NCBI GenBank assembly: GCA_003508835.1
Contig: PUFA01000116.1
Span: forward strand, 3,782,001-3,846,000
Length of the DNA stretch: 64,000 bases
DNA from: Eonycteris spelaea
Taxonomy: Eukaryota; Chordata; Mammalia; Chiroptera; Pteropodidae
Reading direction: 5' to 3'
Shown here: one piece after another, positions 1 through 12,794 of the stretch
Layout of the letters: every line of letters begins with the position of its first letter
Numbering within the stretch: the first letter of the stretch is position 1
Notes under the pieces: generated by a model
What the model saw: only the letters and a program-made list of their open reading frames with translations
Database searches by the model: none
What the model was told of the DNA's origin: nothing
Position numbers and translations under genes: made by a program

Positions 1-3000
1 ACCAACACACCACTTCCTCGAGAGGTCATATTGCTATTAGTCTCATCTCCTCCACCTGGACTGTTTGATAACTGTCCAAGAGCAGAAATGTCCAACCTAC
101 TACTGCCTTTGATGCTGAATGTGCATTTAAAAACACAGTTTTGACATGTCCACTGTGGAGCAAACATTCAGGCAGATTTTGTGAGAAATAAGTGGATGAG
201 ATAGGGAATAAAAACAAACAAACAAACAAAGGCAAAACTAATCTCCAAATAACTGTGTGATTTCTGTTCTGGACAGACATCTGTGTAATACGGTAATGTC
301 AAATCCTTCCGAAATGTAGGTTAAAGTGACATGAGGACTCGCAACCACCCCCAATTCTGTGGGTCACGAATGTCAAGTCGTCCCTGAAGCTTTCCTAAAT
401 TTCTGAGCAGGTGGGCGATGGAGGGATTTACTTTGTAATGACGTTTTCTGTCTCTTCAGCTAAAGCGCTCTGCATGCTTGAGTGTCTCACCTTCTAGAAG
501 AAGAAGAAAAAAAACCTACTGCGAGCATCTGTGACAGCATAGACCTTTTGAAGATGTGTAAAGAACAATAACAGCAACTCAACATATGCACCTGAGTGGA
601 GACCTCACTAAGTCCAGGCTCTCTCTCTCCCTACCCTGCCCCGTCTCCCGCACACCCTCCCCATGTTGCATGGAGGACCATTCCTGCCTCTGGGATGCTG
701 ATGGCCATTTTCATCCACGTCACCGCAACTCATCAGTGATATCAAGTGGCAGGGCTGATCGCGGTGTTTCCCCAAACAAAACGCATTTCTTCTTGCTACC
801 GGTTAATATAATAAATTTCTCATCGCTTATTTGAGTCTGTGTTTGCGTGCATGTGTTCACAGATGTTAAAACTTTTAGAGAAAGCGTCTGTAGTGTTCAG
901 CCTAGAAAACCAAATACCAGAGACAGCTTTCAAAGGTCTGTGGCACAGGAAATGTGTTTATTCTAGTTGTGCGTATGAGTGTAGAACTATAAATAATTTA
1001 AACATTAGAAGAACCTAAGAGCTATCAATACTGTGTAGTAAACATTTCAAGAGAAGCACATAGAAGTCATAACTCTCTGATTGCTATTACCTAAATGAAA
1101 TGTAATATCCACTGCACCTTTTACAGTTTTTCCCTATATCATTTTTATGCCCGGGGTCTTTATGGTTTTATCTATTTTGGTTACCTATCTATCTTTCTCC
1201 CTTTTCTTTTCCTGTTTCTGGTCTCCCAAATGGCTATAAAATAGAATTAAAATATATATCTAACATTGGAGCTGATTACTTCAATAAAACTTTATGTCCT
1301 TGACATTAACTTTTTTAAATTAGAAAACATACTTTTCTTTATAAAGAGATATAAAATCTGAATATTGATATGTTAAGGGATGGCACTGATAGACAATGAG
1401 CTTCAATTGAAAAAGTTTTTCTTTGTATCTATTACAATCAGTACTAAATATTTTTTTTACATCACATAAAACATAAAAGGTAAGAGAGAAGAAATATTAT
1501 TCCTATGTTTCTATTAATATTAGATTAACACTCTAAGAATATGTAGAAAAACATAAGTAAGCTGCTAATATCTGCCTTACTCTTTATTTAAAGTAACTCA
1601 ATACTTTGCTGATCTATTTTCTATAAATACACACAATTTCTATCTTTTGAAAAACTGAACTTTAACCTTTCATGTACATAAATTTTTGCAACTTCAAGTC
1701 TGCATTTCTCTATCTGACCTGGATCTTGGAACTTTAGATTTAGGTGACGGGATGACAACAAACAGGCCATGATTGGCAGCCTTATTATCTACACTAAAAT
1801 GTGTGGCCAAATTAGTCCGCTCTGGCTGTGCTGTCCATGCACCAGGGCAAAGCAGTGACATGGGGACCCGTGGGTGCGGGACAGCCATGCCACACTCACA
1901 TTCATCAGGCAGGTATCCCCTCAACATTGTCACTGAGGTTAGGATTGCCCCCCGAAGTCTGAGTCTTGGGCTCAGGACAGCCCCAGTGTCCTGTAAGGAC
2001 GAGAAAGAGAGAGAGAGAGAGAAAAAAATTGCTTTGCTCTGGGAAACAGCCTGCAGCAAACACCAAGTTAAATAAGGCAAAATGAGATAGGTCACATAAG
2101 ATAATGTTGCATGTTTTCATGAAAAGTTTCCATTTTCAGGATCGTCATCCTAGGCTTTCTGGAATTGGAACTATTATGCCAGGACTACAAGACTCGTCTG
2201 ACTTATATCTAAAGAAGAAACAAAGGTATTGTCTTTATTTTTGAGGGGTAGAAAAACTTATAGGAAATTAAATTTTCTTGGATCTGCAGAAAAAATATTT
2301 TAGAGAGTGAAGGTGGCATAAATCTACTGAAATTATTTTTTTTACATTATTACATCTCTAAAAATTGAATACTCTAAAAGAATAATTCTCAACCTGAGTT
2401 TGAGACACAGTGGTTATTTACAAAAAGGTGTTTATGAACATTGTTACAAAGATTCATCAGCCTAGAAAACTAGAAGGCTCAAATTTCACCTCACACGCTT
2501 TTGCAGGAAAAAAAAAGTTTATTTTTTGCAATCTCTAACCCACAAATTCAATTCTCCTTACTTCTCCCTGAGGCTAGCAGTACAAATAATAATACTGGAT
2601 CTTATATTATTTTGTGAAATGCATCTTGATATCTTCAATACAGTCACTGTATTGAAGTAATACTCCAAAAATATCTGTTGGCTAAAATAGTGTTTAGACG
2701 TAAAACTTATGACATTCTGTCTATTCCTTAAATTTGGAATTATTTAAAAATGTAATTAAACCAATTACTTTCATCTTGATAATTTAGTATTTGTGGGTGA
2801 AAAATAAAAGAAGAAATCATAAATTATAATCTTATAATTTGATTGGTTAAAACCTAAAGACAGCAAATAATCCTTCAGTAAAAGTTTCTTTCACTTAGGA
2901 AAACTTTCCTTTTGGTAAACAAAAATTAAGCTACTGTTTAAAGAATCCCAAAATTCTATCTAAAAACAAAATTAATGTATCACATTTCAGTACAACTGAT

Positions 3001-4059
3001 AACATTCTGGAAATTCAAAACATGGAGAAGTATGTAAATTATGACAGGATGACTACTTCAACCTTATGTGAGTTTTTATTTCTCTAAGCTTTGTCCCTGG
3101 ATGCTACAGATAAGTGCCGAATGATAAAAGCAAGGAAACTTTCATTAATCATGACGGAACCAGAGACATGAGAGTAAAGATAATCATCTCCATCGTATAA
3201 GGGATGCACTGTGAGAGACTGTTCACAGGACACTGACAAGTATGTTAGACAAACACCTGTGCAGAAGGTGACGTATCACAGGGTTTCCATAAGCAAGTAG
3301 CAGTGTGGTGATGGGCCGACGCCGCCCTATTATGTGGTCCACCCGTCTGAAGGGGCAGTTAGTCCATCAGACACCTCTCCTCGGCCACACCCCATTTCCC
3401 AGAGAGCAGAGTGTGAATATCTTCTCCACTCATGCATCCTTAGCACCTCCCCTCTCCCCCAACAGGCTCTCAGGAAAAGTTATTTGAATTCCTTGGTTCT
3501 GGGTATACTGTGAAGCTTTGAATTGTTAAGGATGCTTAAGATGAATGACTAAATGTTTAATTTAATTTTGCTTCAGGCATTAGATTTACAAAGCCATTAA
3601 CCCATATTTAAGAGAGCTTCTCCACTTAGTGATTTTGTTGAATTGTCAGTCAGCCCTAATCACTGGCCAGAAGGGAAGCCCTGCTCAGAAAGAATGGCAG
3701 CAAAGGTGAATTCATTACGGGGTTGAGTTCTCTGAGCTGGCCTGCCTCGCTCCCCCTCTCCTCCTCCCTCTCATCAAATGGGCTGTGAAAATCTTTCTAA
3801 TAACTGTCTCAGTGATCCTTCACTGCACTTTGTAGTTGCTAGCTATAGAAATTTTGAAAGACCATTCTTATTTTTTTTTAATGAGAGAGGAAAGGCTCTT
3901 TTAAAAGAGAAAACAAAATGACTTTTACATTTGAAAGCTTACCACATTGCTGCTTTTTTTTTTATTTGCCCTTTTAATCTTTTTGAAATTATGGATTTTT
4001 TTTTCCTTTAGTATCTGGGAGCATATTAGCAGTAATCTTTCTTCAAATTAGAGAATTCA

Positions 4060-4060
<1 letters not shown>
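1..4060. other. unique AT-rich non-coding stretch
   Basis: I recognise no gene or named repeat here. It contains a short GA run at about 2001-2022 and a perfect 11-bp-arm hairpin at 2633-2657. The part at 3600-3990 is non-repetitive and mixes homopolymer T runs with more balanced sequence. Open frames on either strand are short, overlap each other and carry no recognisable domain. Confidence 0.6.
2633..2657. repeat. perfect hairpin, 11-bp arms and 3-nt loop
   Basis: The left arm cttcaatacag is the exact reverse complement of the right arm ctgtattgaag, separated by tca. Pairing stops outside the arms. No transposon ends or transcription terminator context is visible, so its role is unknown. 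Confidence 0.85.

Positions 4061-4103
<43 letters not shown>
4061..4103. repeat. (AAT)n microsatellite
   Basis: About 14 uninterrupted AAT units, followed by A-rich sequence. No recognisable retroposon body precedes it, so it is not clearly the tail of an element. Confidence 0.95.
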
Positions 4104-4891
4104 TCAGCAAACACCAAGGAAACCAAACAGAAAAAAAACAATACAAAAAACAAAATGACAGCATCAAAATCTACATACCCATATTAGACAAAATTCTAGA
4201 GGAGATGAATAGAATGGATGTAAAGTTACTTTCTACAGAGGGAAAATTCATGGCCTGAGGTAAAATGTAGTAGTGCACTTAGTTACTAAATGTTGATAGA
4301 TAATTATAATACATTTTTTTCCCAGAAGCAGACATCCATTATGAAAAAAATGTGCCATTAGATACTTTGTATTATGGGTATTTTCCCAGTATTAGCCAGC
4401 TTTGGACTTGAACTATCATAAATACTTAAATCAAATTATCAATTACATAGAATGATTTTCCTTTCTATTTTCATTAAGAGGGATAAAAGAAAACACAGTT
4501 AAATCGAAAACTGAACAATTCCCCCTGACATATCCCCCTCCAAAAATAAAGAAAAAGAAAAAAAGGAAACTGACCATTTTCACTGAGTATAGTTTCATGA
4601 GCCTAAAATTTACTCTTGTGAATTCCTTTGTTCACAGTATTATAAATTTTAAAGTGCAGTAATTGTGCTGGTCATTTATATATTAACTACTTTCATTAGT
4701 TTAACTGAGTGTAATTCTATTGACTTTTTAAAAATTATAGATATGTGTTCCTTTTTATAATGAGAAAATAACCTCAATGTTTTTATATGTATTTCTGCCT
4801 TTACATATTATGTGCAGACCTACATGCCAAATACTTAGCCAGGTGCTAAGGCCTGATACTACTTCTGTCTTCCACTCTTTATTGGTAGGGG
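4104..4891. other. unique AT-rich stretch
   Basis: I see nothing recognisable here apart from short A and T runs. Confidence 0.5.
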
Positions 4892-5209
4892 CAGGGGTCA
4901 GCTAACTTTCTCTATAAAGGTCCAAGCAGTAAATGTTTTAGGCTTTGCTGGCCACGTGTGGTCTCTGTGGGAGCCACTCAACTTTCTAGAAGCAGCCATA
5001 GAAAATATGTAAACAAATGGGAGTGGCTACATTCCAATAAAGCTTTATAGACGTTAAGACATGACTTTTATATGGTTTACATGTGGTGTAAAATATGCTC
5101 CTTTGGTTTTTTTTTTTAATATATTTTTAGAAATGCTATTATTTAAGGGCTATACAAAAACAGCACCTAGTTGAATTCAGCCCTTGGGTTGTAGCTTGCC
5201 AATGCTTGG
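4892..5209 (+). mobile_element. hAT-Charlie non-autonomous DNA transposon (MER type)
   Basis: The left end reads caggggtcagctaacttt. Inside are the familiar phrases 'ttttaggctttgctggcc' and 'ttccaataaagctttat', and the right end is the decayed inverted 'tagcttgccaatgc'. This fits the common mammalian hAT-Charlie family whose consensus begins CAGGGGTCGGCAAACTTT. I recognise the family by sequence but am not sure of its exact MER name. There is no transposase. A second copy lies in reverse orientation at 20889-21118. An insertion of T-rich and AT-rich bases interrupts it at about 5100-5150. Confidence 0.8.
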
Positions 5210-5725
5210 TTCAGAGCATTAAAAAAGGGACGTTTTCTTATACCATGTACATTTTTACATATTATTGCCCTACCTTCTGAAGTCTCATAGACTTTCTCTC
5301 GAAAAATTTTAAGGATTATAGGCAAATATTTTATTTCACAGAAAGATATTTATCGTTGGCTATGTTAGTATAATTGGCTCCAAATTGATAACTGATTCCA
5401 GGTAATGTAAAAAAAAAAAAAACAGAATTAAAAAAATGGAACATTTTATAGTTGGCAGGGGAGCTCTACTATAATTTCTGCTGCCTCCATTTGAAAAAGA
5501 AGTGTGACAATACAGGAAAAACAGTCTTCAAAGCTAAGGCAACGATGAGTATTAATAAAAGGAACACTAGCTAATTTGAACAATGCTTTGCTACACAGTG
5601 ACAATATTCTTGGCGCTGATTCTACAATTAAGTTACTTGGGTATACTGAAGGATACATAGGGACACTATGTTTTAATTTAAATGAATCATTAAACTCAGA
5701 TAGGTAGTCTGAACTTCTTGTATAA
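5210..5725. other. unique AT-rich stretch
   Basis: No recognisable element. It includes a 14-A run at about 5409. Confidence 0.45.
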
Positions 5726-5800
5726 TACATGAAGAAATCTGAGGCTGAGTATTTAAGTACCCTACCCAAGAGCACTGGGTGGTCTCAAATCCAGTTTGCT
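5726..5800 (-). repeat. MIR SINE fragment
   Basis: The segment 'catgaagaaatctgaggctg' followed by 'ctacccaagagcac' and 'tcaaatccag' follows the reverse MIR core (ACAGATGAGGAAACTGAGGC ... CTTGCCCAAGGTCAC ... GATTCGAACCCAG). It is strongly diverged, as expected for an old SINE. Confidence 0.6.
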
Positions 5801-6615
5801 TTTTTGTTTGTTTGTTTGTTTTCTGATTGCAAAATAAATGCTCTTTCCCCTATCAACTGACTCTAAGGATAGAGGTCCATTTATATTTTCTCAGAAGGAA
5901 GCAGGAAACTAAGCATCTTAGCCTCTAGCTCACGAGTAATTACTGACAATTTAATTGGAATTGAAAGTGTTTTCACCGCATTGATAAATAATTAACACCA
6001 ATACAGAAACAACTTTGCTCTGCTTGAGATAGGCTTTCCACAGAACCAGTTTAACAAGTGGAGTGACCTGCATGAGGATTTCTTAGTTCTGTGAGCATGG
6101 AAGGACTATTTTTATGCTGTCTTGTGCCGTAAGTTAGGAAAGAATTTGCTCTACTTGGGTTTACAATGGTATTCACTGTTCAAGTTGGAGAACTGAACTA
6201 AGTGATATCTAAAGGTCATTGCAATAATACTGCTTCGTAAATGGCCATAAAGTCACCCCCCCCACACACACACACATACTTTCTTTCATCTCCTCAAAGA
6301 TTTCAATTAGGTTATTATATATATAATGGCTAGTTATGAGAGCTTAAATATTTTAAGCTTTTCATTCATAAAAATGATAGAAGTCTTAGTCTGCCAGTAA
6401 TCTCCTGAGTTTATAATATTTGACCCACAAAAAATATTTTACTGAGAATGTACCACATCTTCACATGTTTCTGCTCTGGCATACAAAATGAGATAATTTC
6501 CTATAATAAAATTTACTTTTTAATAAACAGATTGTGGGTGTGAATTTGCATTTTTCTGCTAAAAGAGTAAATAAAAAATAAAGATGAGTTTAAAATAAGA
6601 GAATATAAATGTTCT

Positions 6616-6830
6616 AACAACCCCAGGGCCACAGACCTATATACCTTTCTGTGGCCTGTTAAGAACCAGGCCGCACAGCAGGGGGTGAGTGGCTGGCTAG
6701 CAAAGCTTCCTCTGCATTTGCAGCCACTCCCCAGCACAAGCATCACCTCAGCTCCACCTCAGATCATCAGGTGTTAGACTCTCATAGGAGCACCAGTTCC
6801 TGGTGCCACAGAGGTTGGGGACCGCTGTTC
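6616..6830 (+). mobile_element. MER1 (hAT-Charlie) DNA transposon copy
   Basis: It contains 'gtggcctgttaagaacc', 'aggccgcacagcaggggg', 'tcataggagc' and the right end 'ggtgccacagaggttgggg', then 'accgctg'. These follow the MER1 consensus in order. The first bases and part of the middle are decayed or missing. It is non-autonomous. A reverse-oriented partner lies at 39484-39668. Confidence 0.85.
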
Positions 6831-8807
6831 CCAAATCATTCTACATAACACTGAATACCTATGCAGGCTGCAGGACTTAATTTGATTTGTACTTGTTGAC
6901 TTAACATTACTCTTGTGAATCATGAAAATTAATAAGGACAGAGTTATTTATACTTTTTATAAATTTCACTCGAGGTGTTCAAGGAAAATAATGAACCAAG
7001 GCAGAAAAATGTATTAAGGATGAGGGGGAAAATGAAACACGGTAGTATTTCCATCGTCCATTTAACTCCCACGGATGCGTGAAACAAGCCACGTGTCTGC
7101 ATGCAACTTTGCATCCCACCCCCACGTATCCCCACGTGTCTGATTAGATTAATATTCTGTACCGTTAATCAACTGCGAAGTGCCTGTCTCACTTTGTTCT
7201 TTAAGTTTGCTCTTTCCATAAGAAGAAGGAAAACTGTCCCAGGGTGAATGGAAATAAGCAGCCTCAGTTCTCATCTGACTGAGTGGTAAGGTCTATAACG
7301 CAAAATACACTCTACTCTTTGCCTGTATACAGGAGGCAGGTTAGAAGACTGATTAAATTAATCACAGCTCTACCAAGTTCAGGAAGTAGCACTTACCATT
7401 TCTTGACTTTATAATCGTACAGTATTTTAAGCTTCTCTATTAAGAAGCTTCCTTTTTATTCAGTCAGCCGACAAATACAAATACTCACAGATAGATTCAT
7501 TTAATTTTTCAAATACATATTCTAAAGTCAGTAAAATATAAGTCGCTTTCCTATATCTTCCAACCTTATATGCACCCTAGTGTCTGAACCAAGAAAATAA
7601 GAACCCTTTGTCACATAATTAAGTATATTGGAGTAGGTTTTCCAAATTAATAATGGCGGTGGGATTTATATAAATTTGAAATAGCTGGACACAACTATTT
7701 TTGTACTTCTTCTTAAGCAGATATAACTTAAAAAAATTATAGGTATATTCTTCCAGATAAAATAACGATAACTTTTGACACATATTTGCAATTGTAAGAT
7801 TCAAATCTGGAGCTTTTTTTCATCCTTCTGACATGAACAAAATCTTTTACCCAAGTAGCAAAATTCTGGTAAACTTGAAAACAGCTCAGTTTGAGATTCC
7901 TGTCATCTCACCTCTCTATGATCAAATAAATGTATATGAAATCTCCCCCACTAAGGTAGTATCTGTGTAAGCATACTTGTCTACTTAGAAGCACAAGATC
8001 AGAAGTCATAAATCTTAAGAAAAGATTAGCCTCTGGCTGGACTCTCTTTCCCTGAGGCTTCTTCCCCCACCTCCCGGAGGTCAACGCAGAGGTAAGAAGA
8101 GTTGGAAAATAAGCTCGCATCTTTGCAAACATGAAAAAGCTAATAAAATGGCTTTGGCAGACTGGAGAGAAGGTGCCTGACAAGCAACCTGTTAAGTTCA
8201 GCAGGTTTATGTGCCTTTGGGCACCTGCGAAATCAGCCTTCCTGTTAGCCAAGCCAGCCCTCTCATGCTAAGATGATGTCGCAGTGGGGACACTTGCTTT
8301 GAAGAAATATATTTTCCAATGTAAATGACTGAGTTGGTCTTCTGGCCCCCAAATTGATCTCACGTGACTTTCAGCAGTATGAGTCAGCCCCCCGGCCCCA
8401 TTCCAGGTGAGAACATATTATTTTATTTTTTAAAGCCAAAAGAATAATCTGAAAACAGCTCAGTCTTTAGGAAGAGGTGGCAACGATTACAATGTTCCCT
8501 TTGGTCTCACATGTTTGTTCTTTAAATTCGCATTCGTGTTGCTTTTGCCTTTACGTGGCTCTTAGCGATGCTTATTGTTCCTACTGAGACTTTTCTGTTG
8601 GCTTCAGGTGGATTTCGTCACCTGTGTGTTTTTAATGGTGCCATCCGTCCTATCACCTGATGCTCTGATGATTACATACAGGCTGAGGGATACGCACTGA
8701 GGAAAACCTGAAAGACAGTCACTAAACACATGGTGGACAGTGGCACGCGCGTGAATCACTGCTCTGGTCTGCAGAGGTGGGCAGGTCAGACTGCCCAGGC
8801 TTTTGAA
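6831..8807. other. unique stretch
   Basis: No recognisable repeat or gene. It holds a hairpin at 7429-7450 with 8-bp arms (aagcttct / agaagctt) around a 6-nt loop. The region around 8041-8110 is somewhat more GC-rich than its flanks. Confidence 0.5.
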
Positions 8808-8938
8808 GTCACATAAGGCTTTGAGCTCTTACCCCAGACACAAGAGGGAGTCATTCAAGGGACCTTAGCGGGAGTGACACAATCACATATTTATGTGAAA
8901 AGATCATTCTGGCCGAGTACAAAGAATGGCTGAGTTTT
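8808..8938 (-). repeat. L2 LINE fragment
   Basis: The text 'aaggctttgagctctta', then 'gtcattcaaggg', 'gtgacacaatcacatat' and 'aaaagatcattctggcc', tracks the reverse complement of the L2 3' region (GTGACATGATCAGATTT ... AAAGATCACTCTGGCTGC). It is diverged and truncated at both ends. Confidence 0.6.
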
Positions 8939-8986
8939 GAGAAAAGCTGAGTTCTTAATGATTCGGAAATTGCCTGCAGGGACAGC

Positions 8987-9041
8987 AAAGAAGAAGAAGG
9001 AGAAGAAGAAGAAAGAAAAGAATAAGAAAAAAAAGAAAAGT
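8987..9041. repeat. AAG-rich purine tract
   Basis: A near-continuous purine tract on the + strand, beginning as (AAG)n and grading into A-rich sequence. It directly follows the L2 fragment. Confidence 0.85.
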
Positions 9042-9225
9042 AGTCTTGTCTGTCCCTGCAGAAGTTTCCACAGAAGAGGTCTGAATGGCTAAGTGGCATT
9101 TTACCTTGGTGAACTGATCATTGTGCAGCTTTTCAGAGTCACAAACAAGGCGACTGAACTCAGTTCTTAAGGCGAAGGTTTTATTCAAAATCCATGAAAT
9201 GTCGAAACTGAAAAAGCAGGGAAGC

Positions 9226-9302
9226 ACTCATCATTCCTATTTCATAGAAGAAGAAACTAAGGGCTCCAACGAAGCTGGTAGTTTCCTCAAGTGCCCAAGT
9301 TA
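9226..9302 (-). repeat. MIR SINE fragment
   Basis: The phrases 'catcattcctatttcatag', 'agaagaaactaaggg' and 'cctcaagtgcccaag' match the reverse MIR core (CCCATTTTACAGATGAGGAAACTG ... AACTTGCCCAAGG). Confidence 0.65.
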
Positions 9303-9316
9303 CCTCTAGCTCCTTA

Positions 9317-9352
9317 AAATGAATGAATGAATGAATGAATGAATGAATGAAT
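9317..9352. repeat. (ATGA)n microsatellite
   Basis: About nine ATGA units in tandem. Such arrays often grow from an L2 3' end, but no L2 body is visible beside this one. Confidence 0.95.
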
Positions 9353-9799
9353 AACTTGCTCAGAGTATTTGGGAGATTAATTAATTATTCACGGGTTCTT
9401 TTCAGAGTTTCTGGGAGAGCCAGGAGGTAAACTCCATAAGGTAAACCCCAGTCTATTACAGACACTAACACGCCACTTAAACACAGTCCCAAAGGGATAG
9501 GAAACATTTTCTACTCAAGGAAGTACATTTTGCTCAGAAGACAAGGAATGTTATCAGTCAGCCTACTTGTACCCTTTTCAATGAGAAACCGAGTAGTCAA
9601 ACCCCACAGGCTCCCTCTATCCGATGCCATAATCATCCTTTAGGGAGGTCAGCCTCACGAACGACTGGTGAGTTCACTATCAATGTAATATTGACGTTCC
9701 AGTTACTTTGAAAAAGTAAAAATGGAGAACATCAGCATCTAGTTGCCAGTAACTAAATTCTGTTTTGTCTAAGTGGACTGTTGCAACTAAAATCAGAAG

Positions 9800-9985
9800 C
9801 TAGGAGAACACAGAATTTGAAATCAGCAGGTCGGAGATCAGGTTACGGCTGTACCATTTGCTAATTATGTCCTTGGACAAGTTGTATTCTTTCAAAATCT
9901 TGTTTTCATAAAATGAAAAAAAAAATAGCATTGACCTCCTAAGGCCTTTATGTAAGTGAATCTATGAGATATAGGAAGAGGGGCT
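9800..9985 (+). repeat. MIR SINE
   Basis: In order: 'gaatttgaaatcagcagg', 'taccatttgctaatta', 'ccttggacaagttgta', then 'ttcataaaatgaaaaa' and 'gcattgacctcctaagg'. These follow the forward MIR consensus (tRNA-like part, core, AAAATGGGGATAAT tail part). It is diverged but close to full length. Confidence 0.75.
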
Positions 9986-12019
9986 GATACAGTATAAAAA
10001 GCACACAAATGCTTTTGGTTTTATTATAGCAACCAGGTGAAATTATTGCAGTATGCTTTCTCCTACATCGGTCATCTCTAAATATTTCATATTGTTTAAT
10101 CCCAGCAATAAAATATTTTGAGTTTGCATCCCCCCCAAAACACGGATTTTTAAAAATAAAATCTATATGAACAGCTGTCACTAGTTTATCATCAATGGCA
10201 TATACTAAGTCAGGTTTATTATTAACAACAGTAGATTTATCTACATTTCAGGTTAGGTCCTAGATAATTTTTTTGCCTCTTTGGCCATTTTTTAAAAATT
10301 ATATCTGATTAAATCACAATCGATTTTTACCTCATAACATGGCCAAGGGCTTGCACTGGGAGTACATCAACTCTGCCATTTTCTTGCTGCTTGTATTTTT
10401 AGCGTGACATTCATTATGAGATTTCTTTGTCAGACTTTCCTTTAGCCATTTTTCATTTTAGGAGAGTTAACAAATAAAACGTCTGTTGTCAATCCATCTT
10501 CTCCTTAGGAAGTATTTGCCAAGGAGAGTATGTAAAATATAACCACCTGACGTATGGAGAAAGTGCAGACGCCAATGCTTACCCATATATTAGGAACGAG
10601 TAAAGCTTAATTCTTCATTTTTCTAAAGTTTCTTCCCATGTTTTATATTTCATACTCATGCACTGCTACCACATTTGCTGTTGGGATCACTCGCCTGGTC
10701 AATTCTAAGGATTCATAAAAAAACAAAGCAATACATCTTCACTTCTTTAAAAGAAATAGCCAGGGCCCTTTACTTTTTTCTACATGATTATTTTTACTTC
10801 ATTTGTAAAATTTCAGTATTGAAAAAAAGATAAAAGTAAAAGACATAAAATTTCCTGATATACTGCATACCTCTACATGAGGTAATTATCCCTAAAAACT
10901 TTCAAAGGTATGTTTGATGTTTCTAATTTTCACAATATTACCTAATTATAAAATACAGCTGAATTTCGATGTGTTCACTTAGGAGATTTATTTTAAAGAG
11001 GAACACAGTTGGAAAAACATGCTAGCTTATACTAAAGAGAACACAGAAATCAAATTTCCTGTGACATGTGATAAGCGACATATAAAGGTTTATCTTGTTC
11101 ATCTATAAAATTATAGGCAGGGTTACCTATTTCATTATAGTCAATAGCACGTAAGCGTTTTATACCTTTTTTGAGGATTTGAGAATTTGATATTCTCATT
11201 TCAGGATCTTATGAGTATTGTTTTCAGAAATAAAACTTTAATGTTAAAACCGATCACTGAAGTCATGCCCCAAATTTGGCCATGCCACATAGCCATGAGA
11301 AGTCTCAACTTCAGCGATGTGTGCTTGACACTTCTCCGGGACATTTCAAAGCACCAAGTGTTCTGATTTATTTATTACCAGCCCATACTTGTTTTGAGGA
11401 TATGGCCACAGTATCTATCATACATAAATCTTAAATGCAGTTCACTATAAAAGTGCAGCCTACCTTTACTAGACAGTGAAAGGTTTCTGATTAAAAATAC
11501 CTGGTGTCTCAAAACTGATCACTAAATAGTCCTTTATCAAATGGTCATTTTTTTTTTCCTGAAAACAAAGCTATAGTGATGTTAGTCAAAATCTCATTTT
11601 TTAAAGATGCCATTGATATCAAGTGTAATAGCATAAATGTACCTCCTTGGCTCATTGTTGTGTGCTCTGAGTTTTGGTTTGGGCTTTACTCATACAGTAA
11701 GTCTGTTTTGACGGGCATCAGGTAGACTACTGAAGTGAGGTAGGGTTCCAAAGCGAGCTCAGGTAAAGTGGGCTCAGCCGCCTCTAATCATTTTCACATG
11801 GAAAGGGGACACACACAAGGTGACAGAGGCAGTAAAAGGAGCAACGTCTGCGGACAGTATCTTTAAGCATCGGAAGACCTAACTTTGCTTTGGAACTGTA
11901 AGACATTTCTTTCATCAGCTGCCACTTTGGGCGGAAGAGGCATAAAGCACAGGTATAAGATCAAGGATGGGACAGGAGCATTCAGGTATAGAATCACTTT
12001 CATGAGTCTCTACACAACT
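9986..12019. other. unique AT-rich stretch
   Basis: No gene or named repeat recognised. It includes a T9 run at about 11549. Confidence 0.5.
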
Positions 12020-12489
12020 GGCTTCCTCCAAGATATGTAAATGACCTACACGTCCTGCAATCCATGACTGGATAAAGAAGACGTGGTGCATTTATACAAC
12101 AGAATACTACTCAGCCATAAAAAAAAAAAAATGATGAAATACTGACACATGCAACAAGCTGCAGGGATCTTGAGAGTATTGTGCTAAGTGAAATAAAACG
12201 GATGGAAAAGGACAAGAACCATGTGACTTCACTTGTAAGCAGGACATAGAAAGCAAGAAATGAACAAACTCATAGACACAGACAACAGTACTGGTGGTTA
12301 CCAGAGGGGAAAGGGGGGTTAGGATGAAGAGGGTAACGGGGGTCAAATACATGGTGACGAACGGAGACTAGACTTTGGGTGCTGAGCACAAAATGTAACG
12401 TACGATGATGTACTACAGACGTGTATGGCTGAAACTGATACAATGTTATTAACCAATGTGACCCCAAGACATTGAATTATTTAAAAAAG
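12020..12489 (+). mobile_element. 5'-truncated L1 LINE 3' end
   Basis: It runs from decayed ORF2 3' sequence ('ggataaagaagacgtggtg', 'actactcagccataaaa', 'gtgctaagtgaaataaa') into a 3' UTR ('ggtggttaccagagggg', 'gtcaaatacatggtgac') and ends 'attaaccaatgtgacccc' plus a short A-rich tail. The last part is the lineage-specific L1 3' terminus shared by all the younger L1s in this window. There is no open ORF2. Confidence 0.85.
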
Positions 12490-12599
12490 AATTGGCTTTT
12501 TATAGATCTACAGGTTATCAAGTCAAAAAAAAAAGGTCAATAAGGTAAGCACTGGCGATTTTACCCACATTTGTGAGACTCAAATAGCAGGGCTAATGT

Positions 12600-12602
<3 letters not shown>

Positions 12603-12664
<62 letters not shown>
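12603..12664. repeat. perfect (CT)31 microsatellite
   Basis: 62 bases of uninterrupted CT. It abuts the L1 3' terminus at 12665 on the side where that element's A-tail should lie, which suggests that the array arose from or replaced the tail. Confidence 0.97.
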
Positions 12665-12667
<3 letters not shown>

Positions 12668-12692
12668 GGTGACATTGGTTAACGAAATCTAA
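12665..12692 (-). mobile_element. L1 LINE extreme 3' end, reverse orientation
   Basis: The sequence 'atggtgacattggttaacg' is the reverse complement of the L1 terminus seen at 12455-12470 and 16605-16620. Only about 28 bases survive or were inserted. The neighbouring (CT)31 stands where a poly(T) would be expected. Confidence 0.65.
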
Positions 12693-12794
12693 TAATAAAG
12701 TTTTCTTTCTCTGGTTCTTTATGTTTAGGTTTTAGGACTTTAAGATCTCTGTAACTAAGAGAAACAAAGCACAGAAGCACATTGTAAAGGATTT

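Noticed and set aside
8987..9041. AAG tract as a coding lysine-rich exon or a splicing enhancer
   Set aside because: It is a simple purine repeat next to an L2 fragment with no splice sites.
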